A stretch of DNA of 64,000 nucleotides from Paraburkholderia phytofirmans OLGA172 (GTDB lineage Bacteria > Pseudomonadota > Gammaproteobacteria > Burkholderiales > Burkholderiaceae), in contig NZ_CP014578.1 in assembly GCF_001634365.1 (NCBI RefSeq), forward strand, positions 1,736,001-1,800,000, read 5' to 3'. The position numbers and the translations under genes are program-made. Below the pieces are notes generated by a model, which did no database searches, was not told where the DNA came from, and saw only the letters and a program-made list of their open reading frames with translations. Below, one piece after another: positions 1 through 9,950 of this stretch; the first letter of the stretch is position 1, and every line of letters begins with the position of its first letter.

Positions 1-3000
1 TGGCGGCGACAGATCCAGTCAGCGGTCGGGGTCAATGGCCAGCTTATTGTCGATGTGCTGCCCCAGATCGAGATCATCATCGGCAAGCAACCGCCCATAC
101 CGGCACTGCCGCCGACCGAGGCACAAAACCGGTTCCGTATGGTGTTCCGGCAACTCATCGCGGTGTTCACGAGCCAGGAGCATCCGCTGGTCCTCTTCCT
201 GGACGACCTGCAGTGGATCGACGCGGCCAGCCTGGCGCTCATCGAGCACCTGCTCAGCCACCCGGACACGCGCTATCTGCTGCTGATCGGCGCCTACCGA
301 GATAATGAAGTCAGCGCCGCGCATCCGCTGACGACCTGTCTCGATACGATCCGCAACAGTGGCGCGACGGTGGTCAACATTCAGCTCGCGCCATTGCCGC
401 TCGTGCATCTGAACCGTTTGATGGCCGACACGCTCAACGCGCAACCCGCGTCCTGCGAGCCGCTTACGCGCCTGGTCTGTGAACGCACGGAGGGTAACCC
501 GTTCTTCTTTATCCAGTTCCTCGATGCGCTGCACAGGGAGGGATTGCTGCGGTACGATGCGCAACACCATGCGTGGCAGTGGGACCTTGATCAGATCAAG
601 GCAAAGGACTTCGCCGACAACGTCGCCGACCTGATGGTCGGAAAGTTAATGGCGCTGCCCGCGTCGGCGCAGGAGGCACTGCAGCTGGCCGCTTGCCTGG
701 GCAACCAGTTCGATCTGCGTCATCTGGCGCTGGTCAGCCAGGAATCAGAGATCGACGCTCGCCTGCGCCTTGCGGCGGCGGTGGACGAAAGCTTGATCTT
801 GTGCACCCATACCTGCGGCAAGTTCCTGCATGACCGGATCCAGCAGGCGGCGTATTTACTGAATACCGAAACGCACCGTGCTGAAGTTCACCTGCGCATT
901 GGCCGGATGCTGCTGGCGAGCATGACGGCCGACGAACTCGCCGGACATCTCTTCGATGTCGCAAATCAGTTCAATAGGGGCGCCGCACTGCTGGTCGATC
1001 GGGACGAGAGGGCGCAGGTGGCCACGATCAACCTGCGTGCCGGACGAAAGGCCAAGGCATTAGCAGCCTATGCGTCGGCGTGCGTGTATTTTTCGGTCGG
1101 CATGGACCTGTTCGACGAAAGCGACTGGGCCAGCCAGTACGAACTCATGTTCAGCCTGTGGCTCGGACGTGCGGAGTCCGAGTTTCTGAGCGGTCACTTC
1201 GACACGGCCGAGCGAATGATTGGGCAGTTACAGCAGCGCGGGATGTCGAAAGTCGACCTGGCGGCTGCCTATCATCTCGAGGTTGAGATGCATGTCGTGA
1301 AGTCGGAGAACCGACAAGCTGTGGCGAGCGCGCTCGCTTGTCTGAACATGCTCGGCATTGACATCCCCGCACACCCGAGCTGGGAGCAGGTCCAGGCCGA
1401 ATATGAGGCAGTCTGGCGTAACCTGCAGGGGCGTCCGATCGAGAGCCTGATCGATCTGCCGCTGATGACCGATCCCGAGCTGGAGGCCGCGATGCGTCTG
1501 TCGGCCATCTTCGCCGCCGCTTACTTTACCAACCTCCGTTTTTTTTGCCTGGTCGCCTGCCGCTTCGTGAATATCAGCATGCAGCACGGGATGAGCGACG
1601 GCTCCCCGTTCGCCTATGGCAACCTCGGATTCATGCTCGGTCCGTTCTTTCACCGTTACCAAGAGGGTTATCTCTTCAGCAGGCTCGCGTGCGAGCTGGT
1701 CGAGAAGCATGGCTTCATCGCCGACCAGGCAAAGGTCCACTACGGAGTGGGAACTGTTGCCCTCTGGACGCAACCGACCGTGATCGCGGTCGATCTCAAT
1801 CGGGCGGCCTGTCGCCTTGCGACCGAGACGGGAGATCTTGCCACGGCTTGTTATAGCTATGAGCAGACTGTCACGAACCTTCTTCTGCGGAACGATCCGC
1901 TCGACGCGGCGTGGCGCGAATCGGAGATCGCCATGGACCTCGTCCGGAGGGCCGGGTTTGGCGACGTCAAGGACGTCATCGTGAGCCAGCAACGCTTCAT
2001 CGCAAGCATGCAGGGCCGGACCGCGACCTTCTCCACCTTCAGTGACGCGCAGTTCGACGAAGCGGCGTTCGAGGCGCAACTGACGGAGGGCCGGATGACC
2101 ATGATGGTCTGCTGGTACTGGATCCTCAAACTGAAAGCGCGGTTCCTGTCGGGCGACTACGTCGAGGCGCTCGCGGCAGCCGATAGGGCGAAGGCAGTGC
2201 TGTGGGCCTCATTCGGCCTCATCCAGATACTCGATTACTTTTACTACACCGCGCTGACGGTTGCCGCGCTCCATGAGAACGCTTCTGCCGAGGAGCGGAA
2301 CGGATGGCACGATCTGCTCATGGCGCACCAGCTGCAGCTGCGCGAGTGGGCCGAAAACTATCCACCGACATTCGGCGACAAGCATGCACTAGTGTCGGCC
2401 GAGATCGCCCGCCTCGAAGGGCGGGACCCGGATGCAATGCGTCTGTACGAGCAGGCCATTCAGTTGGCACACGAGAACGGCTTTGTCCAGAACGAAGGCG
2501 TCGCGCACGAGCTTGCGGCGGGATTTTATCTGTCCCGCGGGTTCCCGACCGCCGGCCACGCCCATCTGGACGAAGCGCGCAATTGCTTTGCGCGCTGGGG
2601 CGCTGGCGGCAAGGTCAAACAGCTCGATGAACGGACGCCGCCGCTGCACGCACAGCCGGCTCCACCGTCCGCCATGTTGCCCGGCAACGTCACGCAACTG
2701 GATCTGCTGTCGGTCGCCAAGGCCTCGCAGGCCATCTCCGGTCACATCGTGATGGAGGACCTGGTCGACACGCTGATGCGCATCGTGCTTGAAAGCGCTG
2801 GTGCGCAGACCGGCCATCTGTTTCTCGCCCGCAATGCGAACCTGTTACTCGCGGCCGAAGCACGCGTCGAGCAGCAGACGATTCACGTGGGGCTGCATCT
2901 GGGCCAGGCGTTGCCTGCCTCTGCGTTACCCGAATCGGCATTGCCGGCATCTATCATCAATTACGTGGGGCGTTGCCGGGAGCGTATGCTGCTGACCGAT

Positions 3001-5043
3001 GCGACCCTATCGAACCCGTTTTCGATAGACGACTACTTTGCCCGCCGGCAACCGAAGTCGGTGTTATGTCTGCCGATCATGCGGCAATCCGAATTGATCG
3101 GCCTGCTCTATCTGGAGAACAATCTGGCCACGCATGCGTTCACGCCCGAACGTCTGACGGTTCTGGAACTGCTCGCCTCCCAAGCGGCGATTTCGCTGGA
3201 GAACGCGCTACTCTACGCCGATCTGAAGCAGGAGAACAGCGAGCGCAAGCGGGCCGAGGAGGCGCTTCGCGAGCGCGAAGCGCGCATCCGGCGGCTCGGC
3301 GACTCCAACATCATCGGGCTGCTGTACTTTGATGTCGCGGGCAACGTCACTGAAGCGAACGACGCATTTCTTCAGATAGGGGGTCACTCCCGGCAAGATC
3401 TACTGTCCGGCAAGGTCAGTTGGGCAAACGTCACGTCACCGGAATATCGCGGCATCGATGCGCGGGCAATTGAAGAACTCAGGCAGACCGGGACTTGCCA
3501 ACCATTTGAAAAGGAATATATCCACAAAGATGGCCGGCGCGTCCCGGTTCTGATCGGCGCCGCATTGCTGGAAGGTTCGCAGGAAAACGGCATCGCTTTC
3601 GTGCTCGATCTGACGGAGCGCAGGGAGGCGGAGGCAGAGCGAGCCGCGCGGCGGGCGGCCGAAGCGGCCAATCAGGCGAAGAGCGCCTTCCTGGCCAGCA
3701 TGAGCCACGAATTGCGTACGCCGCTGAACGCTATCCTGGGGTATGCCCAGATTCTGCAACGCAGCGAGGCGCTTCGCGAACGGGAAATCGAGAGCCTAAA
3801 CGTGATCCGGCAAAGCGGCGAGTTTCTGCTGACGCTGATCAACGATACCCTGGATTTCGCCAGGATCGAAGTCGACAAGTTGGATCTCAGCCTCTCCGAC
3901 ATTGAGCTTGTCCAATTCCTGCGGCTCATTGCTGACATCATCAACGTGAAAGCGGAACAGAAGGGCCTGAACTTCATATGCGACATTGCTGCGGACCTAC
4001 CCAGCGGGATCCGAGCCGACGAAGGCCGGTTGCGCCAGGTCCTGCTGAACCTGTTAGCGAATGCGGTCAAGTTCACCGATCGTGGTGACGTAAGCCTGCA
4101 GGTCCGCTTTTCCCCACCCAACCGGCTGCGCTTCGCGGTGCAAGACACCGGGATCGGCGTGAGGGCCGACCAGCTTGATATCATCTTCCAGCCCTTCGAG
4201 CAGGTGAGCGACCCGCAGCGCCGGCTCGGAGGGGCCGGTCTCGGGTTGGCCATCAGCCGACGGTTCGTGCAACTGATGGGCGGTGACATCCAGGTCACGA
4301 GCCAGGTCGGTGCGGGCAGTACCTTCTGGTTCGAGCTGGAGTTGCCGGTGATCGAGACCGGGCTGGGGGCGCTACCCGAACAGATCGTGACCGGCTACGA
4401 GGGTCCGCGCAAGAAGGTTCTGCTGGCCGATGATGTGGCCACGAATCGCGCGATGACGACCGAGATGTTGAGCCGGTTGGGTTTCGACGTCATCGAAGCG
4501 GTTGACGGCCGTGAGGCACTGGTAAAGGCTCAAACGTGGCGGCCGGACTGGATCCTAATGGACGTCGTCATGCCGGAGATGGACGGCCTGGAAGCCATGC
4601 GTCGCCTGCGACAACTACCGGGCCTCAACGAATTGCCGATCATCGCGATGTCTGCCAGCGCATCCCAAGGCGACGAGGAGGATAGTCTTGCGGCCGGAGC
4701 GGATGCCTTCCTCCCCAAACCGATCGATCTGGACAAGCTCCTGACGCAGATCGCCACCCTGCTGAAGCTCCGCTGGACTTACGAGCCGCGATCCGTGCTT
4801 TCTGCGGAAGATAAGGCGGTGGGGCGGTTTCTTGTGCCGCCCCCGCAGGAGCTGCAACGACTCTATCAATTGATTCAGTCGGGCAACATGCGCGGCATCG
4901 TGCAGTGGGCGGAATACGTCACCGAACTGGACGAGCGCTATTGCCCGTTCGCTGACAAACTGCGCCTGATGGCCGAAGAGTACAAGTCCCAGGCGATCCT
5001 AACTTTTGTGGACCAATACCTTGAAAAAAGACTGGTGCCGTGA
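1..5043 (+). CDS. AAA-ATPase / GAF / PAS hybrid sensor histidine kinase (5' end outside window)
   Basis: The reading frame is open from base 1, so the start lies upstream. In order: the end of an AAA-type ATPase with a Walker B-like LFLDDLQW (about nt 190-220), a long helical TPR-like region, a GAF domain (about 2700-3210), a short coiled coil, a PAS domain (about 3290-3640), a HisKA domain with the H-box SMSHELRTP (His codon 3706-3708), an HATPase domain (about 4010-4360, with GGAGLGLAIS), a receiver domain (about 4420-4780, ILMDVVMPEMDG with the acceptor Asp, and the KP motif), and a C-terminal helical tail. This order matches the proteins annotated as trifunctional Ser/Thr kinase/ATP-binding/sensor histidine kinase, whose N-terminal kinase domain would lie upstream. 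All phosphorelay residues are present, so it is probably active. It is cytoplasmic, with no membrane segment seen. The ligand is unknown. Confidence 0.9.
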   Translation, partial: WRRQIQSAVGVNGQLIVDVLPQIEIIIGKQPPIPALPPTEAQNRFRMVFRQLIAVFTSQEHPLVLFLDDLQWIDAASLALIEHLLSHPDTRYLLLIGAYRDNEVSAAHPLTTCLDTIRNSGATVVNIQLAPLPLVHLNRLMADTLNAQPASCEPLTRLVCERTEGNPFFFIQFLDALHREGLLRYDAQHHAWQWDLDQIKAKDFADNVADLMVGKLMALPASAQEALQLAACLGNQFDLRHLALVSQESEIDARLRLAAAVDESLILCTHTCGKFLHDRIQQAAYLLNTETHRAEVHLRIGRMLLASMTADELAGHLFDVANQFNRGAALLVDRDERAQVATINLRAGRKAKALAAYASACVYFSVGMDLFDESDWASQYELMFSLWLGRAESEFLSGHFDTAERMIGQLQQRGMSKVDLAAAYHLEVEMHVVKSENRQAVASALACLNMLGIDIPAHPSWEQVQAEYEAVWRNLQGRPIESLIDLPLMTDPELEAAMRLSAIFAAAYFTNLRFFCLVACRFVNISMQHGMSDGSPFAYGNLGFMLGPFFHRYQEGYLFSRLACELVEKHGFIADQAKVHYGVGTVALWTQPTVIAVDLNRAACRLATETGDLATACYSYEQTVTNLLLRNDPLDAAWRESEIAMDLVRRAGFGDVKDVIVSQQRFIASMQGRTATFSTFSDAQFDEAAFEAQLTEGRMTMMVCWYWILKLKARFLSGDYVEALAAADRAKAVLWASFGLIQILDYFYYTALTVAALHENASAEERNGWHDLLMAHQLQLREWAENYPPTFGDKHALVSAEIARLEGRDPDAMRLYEQAIQLAHENGFVQNEGVAHELAAGFYLSRGFPTAGHAHLDEARNCFARWGAGGKVKQLDERTPPLHAQPAPPSAMLPGNVTQLDLLSVAKASQAISGHIVMEDLVDTLMRIVLESAGAQTGHLFLARNANLLLAAEARVEQQTIHVGLHLGQALPASALPESALPASIINYVGRCRERMLLTDATLSNPFSIDDYFARRQPKSVLCLPIMRQSELIGLLYLENNLATHAFTPERLTVLELLASQAAISLENALLYADLKQENSERKRAEEALREREARIRRLGDSNIIGLLYFDVAGNVTEANDAFLQIGGHSRQDLLSGKVSWANVTSPEYRGIDARAIEELRQTGTCQPFEKEYIHKDGRRVPVLIGAALLEGSQENGIAFVLDLTERREAEAERAARRAAEAANQAKSAFLASMSHELRTPLNAILGYAQILQRSEALREREIESLNVIRQSGEFLLTLINDTLDFARIEVDKLDLSLSDIELVQFLRLIADIINVKAEQKGLNFICDIAADLPSGIRADEGRLRQVLLNLLANAVKFTDRGDVSLQVRFSPPNRLRFAVQDTGIGVRADQLDIIFQPFEQVSDPQRRLGGAGLGLAISRRFVQLMGGDIQVTSQVGAGSTFWFELELPVIETGLGALPEQIVTGYEGPRKKVLLADDVATNRAMTTEMLSRLGFDVIEAVDGREALVKAQTWRPDWILMDVVMPEMDGLEAMRRLRQLPGLNELPIIAMSASASQGDEEDSLAAGADAFLPKPIDLDKLLTQIATLLKLRWTYEPRSVLSAEDKAVGRFLVPPPQELQRLYQLIQSGNMRGIVQWAEYVTELDERYCPFADKLRLMAEEYKSQAILTFVDQYLEKRLVP

Positions 5044-5111
5044 TGTCGTGAGACTGTGTCACGTTGACGACGTGGTCGCGTAATATTGCGGGATGGCGGG
5101 ATGGCGGGATG

Positions 5112-5280
5112 ATGAAAACAAAATCGCTTTATCACGGTCACCGCCTTCCCGCCGCAGTCATCAGTTGCGCCGTGCGCTAGTATTTCCGGTTCCAGCTCAG
5201 CCTTCGCGACATCGAAGAGTTACTGTTCGAGCGCGGTGTCATTGTCAGTCACGAGACGGCTCAGCGCTGGTGCGAATGGA
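5112..5280 (+). pseudogene. IS6-family transposase N-terminal remnant
   Basis: Translation from 5112 gives an IS6-type N-terminus. After an in-frame TAG (5178-5180) come the family hallmarks YFRFQLSLRDIEELLFERG and VSHETAQRWC. The DDE catalytic core is absent. The match stops at 5280, exactly where the left inverted repeat of the next element begins, so the IS1111-group element probably inserted here. The fragment is non-functional. Confidence 0.7.
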
Positions 5281-6211
5281 ATGAACTGCCCCCGCCAACC
5301 GGTGAGGATATCCGGGATGTGCCTCCTCACTCACAGGCCGACGGAATTGAAATGCCAAAGCGGGAGGATCATAAGGATCTTTCCAGGCAAACCGGAGTGA
5401 CGATCATGAAACATACGATCGTGGGTGTGGATATCGCTAAGAACGTGATGCAGGTTCACTGGGTTGATCCGGACAGCGGCGAGATCGTGAACAAACCCAT
5501 TAAAAGGACGGTATTTCTCGAGTACTTTGCCAATCGCCCTCCCTGTCTGATCGGCATGGAGTCCTGTGGCGGTTCCCAGCATTGGGCTCGGCGCCTGATC
5601 GAAATGGGTCATCAGGTGAAGTTGATGCCCGCCAGATTCGTCAAGGCGTTCGTTACCGGAGACAAGAACGATTCGGCCGACGCGCGGGCGATCTATCTGG
5701 ATGGCCACGCAGATGCCCAGCAAGGAAGTTGCCGTGAAGACCGAGGCGCAGCAGGCCATTCTGGCGCTGCACCGGATGAGGCAACAACTGGTGAAGTTTC
5801 GCACGATGCAAATCAACAGCCTGCGGGGTCTGCTGACCGAATAGGGAGAGGTGATGGGAGTAGGTCGTGCCGCACTCGACAGAGTCATCGCAAGCGTACT
5901 GGAGAGGCTGTTGAGCCGCCTGCCGGCGATATTCATCGATACGCTTCGCGAACAGTGGAATGGGCTGGCGGCACTGGACCAGCAGATTGCCCAGATCGAG
6001 CGCCGTTTGCAGGCGTGGATGAAACAGGACGAGGCAGCCAGGGCGATCGCAGCGATACCAGGAGTGGGCCTTCTGACTGCAACAGCGGCGGTAGCCACGA
6101 TGGGGCATGCGAAGTCGTTCAGGTCTGGCCGTGACTTCGCAGCGTGGCTCGGTCTTGTACCTGGGCAAGCCGGTTCCGGGGGCAAGGTGGAGCTATTGGG
6201 AATTAGCAAGT
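5281..6211 (+). mobile_element. Truncated IS1111-group (IS110 family) element
   Basis: The left end begins with ATGAACTGCCCCC (5281-5293), which corresponds to the subterminal repeats ATGAACGCGTCCC and ATGAACGACTCCC of the two intact relatives in this window. The 5' non-coding region before the transposase also resembles that of the 8537-9954 copy. The right end is missing: homology stops at about 6211, where the left end of a different IS110-group element starts. Confidence 0.75.
5406..6211 (+). pseudogene. IS1111-group transposase, frameshifted and truncated
   Basis: This is homologous to the intact 339-aa transposases at 8660 and 19328. The N-terminal DEDD-type segment is readable from ATG 5406. 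A 4-bp tandem duplication (ATCT at 5691-5694 and 5695-5698) shifts the frame, and a TAG (5842-5844) replaces a conserved Tyr codon of the LTEYGEV motif. The C-terminal Tnp_20-like part (IPGVGLLTATAAVATMG, SGGK) then reads in a second frame until truncation at about 6211. It is dead as a transposase. Confidence 0.9.
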
Positions 6212-6332
6212 CAGTATGACTCCCGTGAGGCAAGGCTAGCCGCCGTGCAGATGTAAGCGCGGGTTAGCATTGCTGCCAGAGCCGCATTGAGTGGCGATTG
6301 AACCGTCATTCAACGGTTCTTTCCGGCACGGA
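6212..6332 (+). mobile_element. Orphan left end of an IS110-group element
   Basis: This 121-bp non-coding segment matches the left end of the intact IS110-group element at 11011-11136: both start CAGTATGAC and share TCCGTGAGGCA-like, GCGGGTTAGCATT, CTGCCAGAGCCGCA and TTCCGGCACGGAG blocks, with a divergent middle. No transposase follows; an ISKra4-type remnant abuts at about 6333. In IS110-group elements this end encodes the guide (bridge) RNA, so this is probably a relic of one. Confidence 0.7.
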
Positions 6333-7129
6333 GACCCCTCCCTGGTCAGCAGCCGACCGGTCCAGTGCCTTGATCCGCTCCACCGCCTTGCTGCCCCCTT
6401 GCCATGCCAGACCAACCACTTGGCGTGGGTGATTTCGGTCTCCACCGACTCCCGTTCCAGCGCGGCGATCAGCTTGCTGCCGAACACGGAACGCTGCGCC
6501 GCCTGGAACTTCATCGCGATGTGGACCCAGTCGAGGATCCGGCCGCGAACCAGCTGACTGCCCTGGACGGCCTTCTCAAATTTACCAGCGTCGTCGCTGA
6601 TCACGGTCACGCGTTCATCGCTCCGATCACGGGTGCCACTGAACGAGATCACCTTGTCGAGCGGCAGCACTTCCTTGAGCATGGCCGTGGCCTGCCGGTA
6701 TGGCAAATGGACTGCCCACTTCGCCTAGAGATATTCCAGCTCCGGCGCAACGCGCCTGGTTAGGGCTTTCGACAAGGGATGCTCCGCACGCTGTGGCGTC
6801 CGCGCAGTCCGCTGGCAAGCACACGACCACAGCCGCGGACTCTTCACCGTCACTTTGCCGTAGATGGTGCGCAAAACCGTCGACCGACTATCCTTGTGGC
6901 TCGAGGCCGCTCCGCACCGCCGGCAGTGCATCTGCCCGGATGCTCCATCCTGTCACCTGCTTCGCAACCAACACGGATTGCACCCTGGCCAAAGGGATCG
7001 CCCCTCTGCGAGGGTAAGACCCAGTTGAGACAGGCTGCGGTCGCGGCGCTCGATTACGATCATGACTCCATCGTCCTCGACAACATCGCAATCCTCGTCT
7101 GCCAGGCGTGCTTCGATAATTAAACGCAT
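6333..7129 (-). pseudogene. ISKra4-type transposase remnant
   Basis: On the minus strand the gene begins at ATG 7129 (MRLIIEARLADEDCD). It contains a CRRCG zinc-finger-like motif, LPYRQATAMLKEVLPLD, and then DERVTVISDDAG and RGRILDWVHIAMKFQAAQRS, characteristic of ISKra4-type transposases. The frame is lost near 6960 and at an in-frame stop near 6725, and a segment appears deleted between TRDR and DERV. The C-terminus is cut at about 6333. The family name is recalled from these motifs, not from a search. Confidence 0.65.
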
Positions 7130-7208
7130 GGTTTGCTCCCCACCGTCACGGCACCGATGAGATTAACCCGCGAGGCCGCCACCACGCCGAAATGATCGAA
7201 TTTCTCCC

Positions 7209-7474
7209 ATGGCAGCCTCCTCAAGTTTCGCACGCTCCCAGCTGGCCCGTGCGCGTCTGATTGAGCTCACTCAACCCCGTATCGATTCGATGCGCTGGAA
7301 CGGTCTGAGGCTGGTCGCCGCCGACGGCAGCCGCCTGCGGGTCGGCACGCGTGCGGGCTATGACCTGCGCGCCGATCACTACGCTTTTGCCCTGTTCCTG
7401 CCGGGGCCTGAGCTGACCTTGCACGCCGCGCTTCATCCCGCCGACGGCGCCGAGCGGCAGATGCTGTTTGAGGT
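7209..7474 (+). pseudogene. IS4-type transposase, 5' half (split gene)
   Basis: The reading frame contains WNGLRLVAADGSRLRV, the first catalytic Asp region of IS4-type DDE transposases, and continues to ADGAERQMLFE where the IS3 element begins. The second half of the same gene resumes at 10256 with QFEALDVLQPG and DLLLDRGY. The start used here (ATG 7209) is not the native one, because the usual N-terminus is missing. Confidence 0.75.
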
Positions 7475-7508
7475 TGACCCGGTTGGACGGACAGATTTGC
7501 AGTTGGGT

Positions 7509-8529
7509 TTAATGTGTTGTTGATCCTCCATGAACTGTTGGGTCGCGGGTTGTCCACGGCCGGGCGGCGGGTCGCCTGTCACGACCATGACGCTGCCCGG
7601 CGGTGGGCAACCCGCGCTGCGATGGCGTTTGCTCCTGCGCATGCAGGCTTTCGAATTCGAGCGGTGTGCGATAACCGATACTGCTGTGCAGGCGCCGTAC
7701 GTTGTACCAGCCCTCCAGGAATGAGAAGATGCGCCGCCTGGCCTGCTCATGGGTATCGAAGTGTTCTCGCATCAGCAGCTCGGCTTCGAGCGTGCCGAAG
7801 AACGACTCGCACATCGCGTTGTCATAGGCGTCGCCGGCCGTCCCCATCGATGGCTGCACGCCTGCCTCGCGGCAGCGGCGTCCGGTTGAACTCGCCTTGG
7901 CACCCCTGATCCGAATGATGGATCACGCCCACGGGCCGCCGCTGCGATAATGCCATGTCCAGTGCGCGTAGCATCAGTTCGGTGTACAGATGGTTCGACA
8001 TCGCCCAGCCGACAATACGCCGACTGAATACATCCAGCACTACGGCCAGATAGAGGAAACCCTCGCCGGTCGGAATGTAGGTGGCATCAGCCACCCACAG
8101 CACGTTCGGCGCGGCGGCGCTGAAGTGGCGGCGCACCAGATCGGGCGCGCGCCGCGCCCCCGCGCGCTGGTGTGTGGTGAGCTTCCAGCGCCGGCGGGTG
8201 GCCCCGCACAGACCATCCATACGCATCAGACGCGCCACCCGTTTGCGCCCCACGTGCACTCCATCACGCCGCAGCTGCACATGAATACGTGGCGCCCCGT
8301 ATGTGCCACGCGAGCTTGCATGCACGGTGCGGATACGCGCCAGCAGCTGCGCGTCACTGCGTGCATGCGCCGATGGCTCTCTTGTCAGCCACCCGTAATA
8401 GCCGCTCGTGGAGACCCTGAGCAGCCGCGCCATCGTGGCGATGGGCCAACGGGCCCGGTTCGCTCTCATGAATCCGTATCCTTCGGCGATACGGCTCCCG
8501 TCTCCCGGGCAAACCAGGCCGCTGCGTGA
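7509..8529 (-). pseudogene. IS3-family OrfB (DDE integrase), frameshifted
   Basis: The minus-strand product carries the HTH_21-like region, then NVLWVADATYIPTGEGFLYL (first catalytic Asp), VIHHSDQG (second Asp) and, in another frame after about 7890, MGTAGDAYDNAMCESFFGTL (Glu) and YNVRRLHSSIGYRTP. The frame break between the second Asp and the Glu removes a short stretch, so no complete DDE protein can be made. The N-terminal codons nearest OrfA are separated from it by the inserted IS1111-group element. Confidence 0.85.
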
Positions 8530-8659
8530 GAATGAAATGAACGCGTCCCACCCCGAAGCCGTGAGAGCGGAAGATGTGGGTAGATCCTCACGGGCCAACG
8601 GCATCGAAGTGCCAAAGTAGGAGAATGTACGCATTTCCCGTCAAACCGGAGGATCCACG

Positions 8660-9679
8660 ATGAACAGCATGGCAGTGGGCGTAGACATCGCCAAGAATGT
8701 GTTCCAGGTGCATTACGTCGATCAGGCAACTGGAGAGGTCGTGAATAGGCCGATCAAGCGGGCAAAGTTCCTTGAGCACTTTGCGAATCGCGCTGCGTGC
8801 CTGATGGGGATGGAGGCGTGCGGTGGTGCGCATCACTGGGCGCGGGAACTGACGAGGATGGGTCACGACGTCAGGTTGATGCCGGCGGAGTTCGTGAAGG
8901 CATTCAACATCCGCAACAAGAACGATGCGGCGGATGCGCGGGCGATCTGGCTGGCGGTGCAGCAGCCGGGCAAGCCGGTAGCAGTGAAGACCGAGATGCA
9001 GCAGGCGATGCTGGCGCTGCACCGGATGCGTGAGCAGCTGGTGAAGTTCCGCACGATGCAGATCAACGGATTGCGTGGACTGCTGACGGAATACGGCGAG
9101 GTGATGAGCAAGGGGCGGGCGAAGCTGGATAAGGAAATCCCGGCGGCGTTGGGCCGGATCGCCGAGCGTCTACCCGCGGCGCTGATCGATACGCTGCGCG
9201 AGCAATGGAACGGGTTGACGAGGCTCGACGAGCAGGTTGCCGAGATCGAACGCCGGATGCGCGAATGGAAGAAGGAAGACCGGGCGGTGAAGTCGATCAG
9301 CGAGATTCCCGGCGTGGGGTTGCTGACGGCGACGGCGGCGGTGGCGATGATGGGCGATCCGAAGGCATTCCGCTCGGGGCGGGAGTTTGCGGCGTGGACC
9401 GGGCTGGTGCCGAAGCAGACTGGCTCGGGCGGCAAGGTGAATCTACACGGGATCAGCCGGCGTGGCGACACATATCTACGCACGTTGCTGATTCACGGCG
9501 CGCGAGCGGTGTTGACGCATGCGAAGGAGCCAGGTCCATGGGTCGCGGAGATGAAGAAGCGGCGGCCAACGAATGTCGTCGTGGTTGCGCTGGCCAACAA
9601 GATGGCGAGGACGATCTGGGCGGTGCTCGCTCATAACCGGCCGTACCGGAAAGATTATGTGAGTGTGAAGCTGGCCTGA
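8660..9679 (+). CDS. IS1111-group IS110-family transposase
   Basis: This 339-aa protein starts at ATG 8660 (MNSMAVGVDIAKNVFQVHY) behind a GGAGGATCCACG leader. The N-terminal RuvC-like DEDD domain shows VGVDIAK, GMEACGG and NKNDAADARAIW. The C-terminal Tnp_20-type domain has IPGVGLLTATAAVAMMG, the EFAAWTGLVP segment and SGGK with the probable catalytic Ser. The length matches intact members. It is about 70-80 percent similar by eye to the 19328 copy. It should catalyse RNA-guided DNA exchange, as known for this family. Nothing suggests it is inactive. Confidence 0.92.
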   Translation: MNSMAVGVDIAKNVFQVHYVDQATGEVVNRPIKRAKFLEHFANRAACLMGMEACGGAHHWARELTRMGHDVRLMPAEFVKAFNIRNKNDAADARAIWLAVQQPGKPVAVKTEMQQAMLALHRMREQLVKFRTMQINGLRGLLTEYGEVMSKGRAKLDKEIPAALGRIAERLPAALIDTLREQWNGLTRLDEQVAEIERRMREWKKEDRAVKSISEIPGVGLLTATAAVAMMGDPKAFRSGREFAAWTGLVPKQTGSGGKVNLHGISRRGDTYLRTLLIHGARAVLTHAKEPGPWVAEMKKRRPTNVVVVALANKMARTIWAVLAHNRPYRKDYVSVKLA

Positions 9680-9941
9680 GCGGCTCTCGCGAGCTAGAAG
9701 ATCAAAGTTTGACACAGGGTGAACGTCGATAGGTTGCGGAGCAGTCGAGTGTGATGACAAGCCAGGTAGGACCAGGACTCGCCAAACCTGAATACTCTCT
9801 CGAGCTTCGAGCTCGCCGTGAGAATGAGGCGCGGGTCAGCAAATTTCATAGGGGCCCGCAGCGGCAGGACCGGCTGCAACAAGGCCGGATATAGAACTGC
9901 AGCCCATCCTGTCTGTCGGAACACAAGAAAACTGTCGCAAA
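9680..9941 (+). ncRNA. Candidate guide (bridge/seek) RNA region of IS1111-group copy B
   Basis: This non-coding right end lies between the transposase stop and the terminal repeat. Blocks shared with the equivalent region of copy C (20348-20606) include GTTGCGG, CGAGTGT-ATGACAA, GGTAGGACC, TTTCATAGGGGCCCGCAGCG, GGCTGCAACAAGGCCG and CTGCAGCCCATCCTGT, separated by divergent stretches. Conservation without an open frame fits the structured RNA known from the right end of IS1111-group elements. The exact RNA ends cannot be read from sequence alone. Confidence 0.55.
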
Positions 9942-9950
9942 GGGACGCGT

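Noticed and set aside
1228..2079. 283-aa minus-strand ORF
   Set aside because: Antisense to the large kinase, with no recognisable features.
5088..5112. Triple GGGATGGC repeat before the IS6 remnant
   Set aside because: Only three short copies, probably replication slippage; no functional interpretation.
5331..6233. 300-aa minus-strand ORF across the broken IS1111 transposase
   Set aside because: Equivalent antisense frames occur on the two intact copies, so it follows from codon bias of the transposase.
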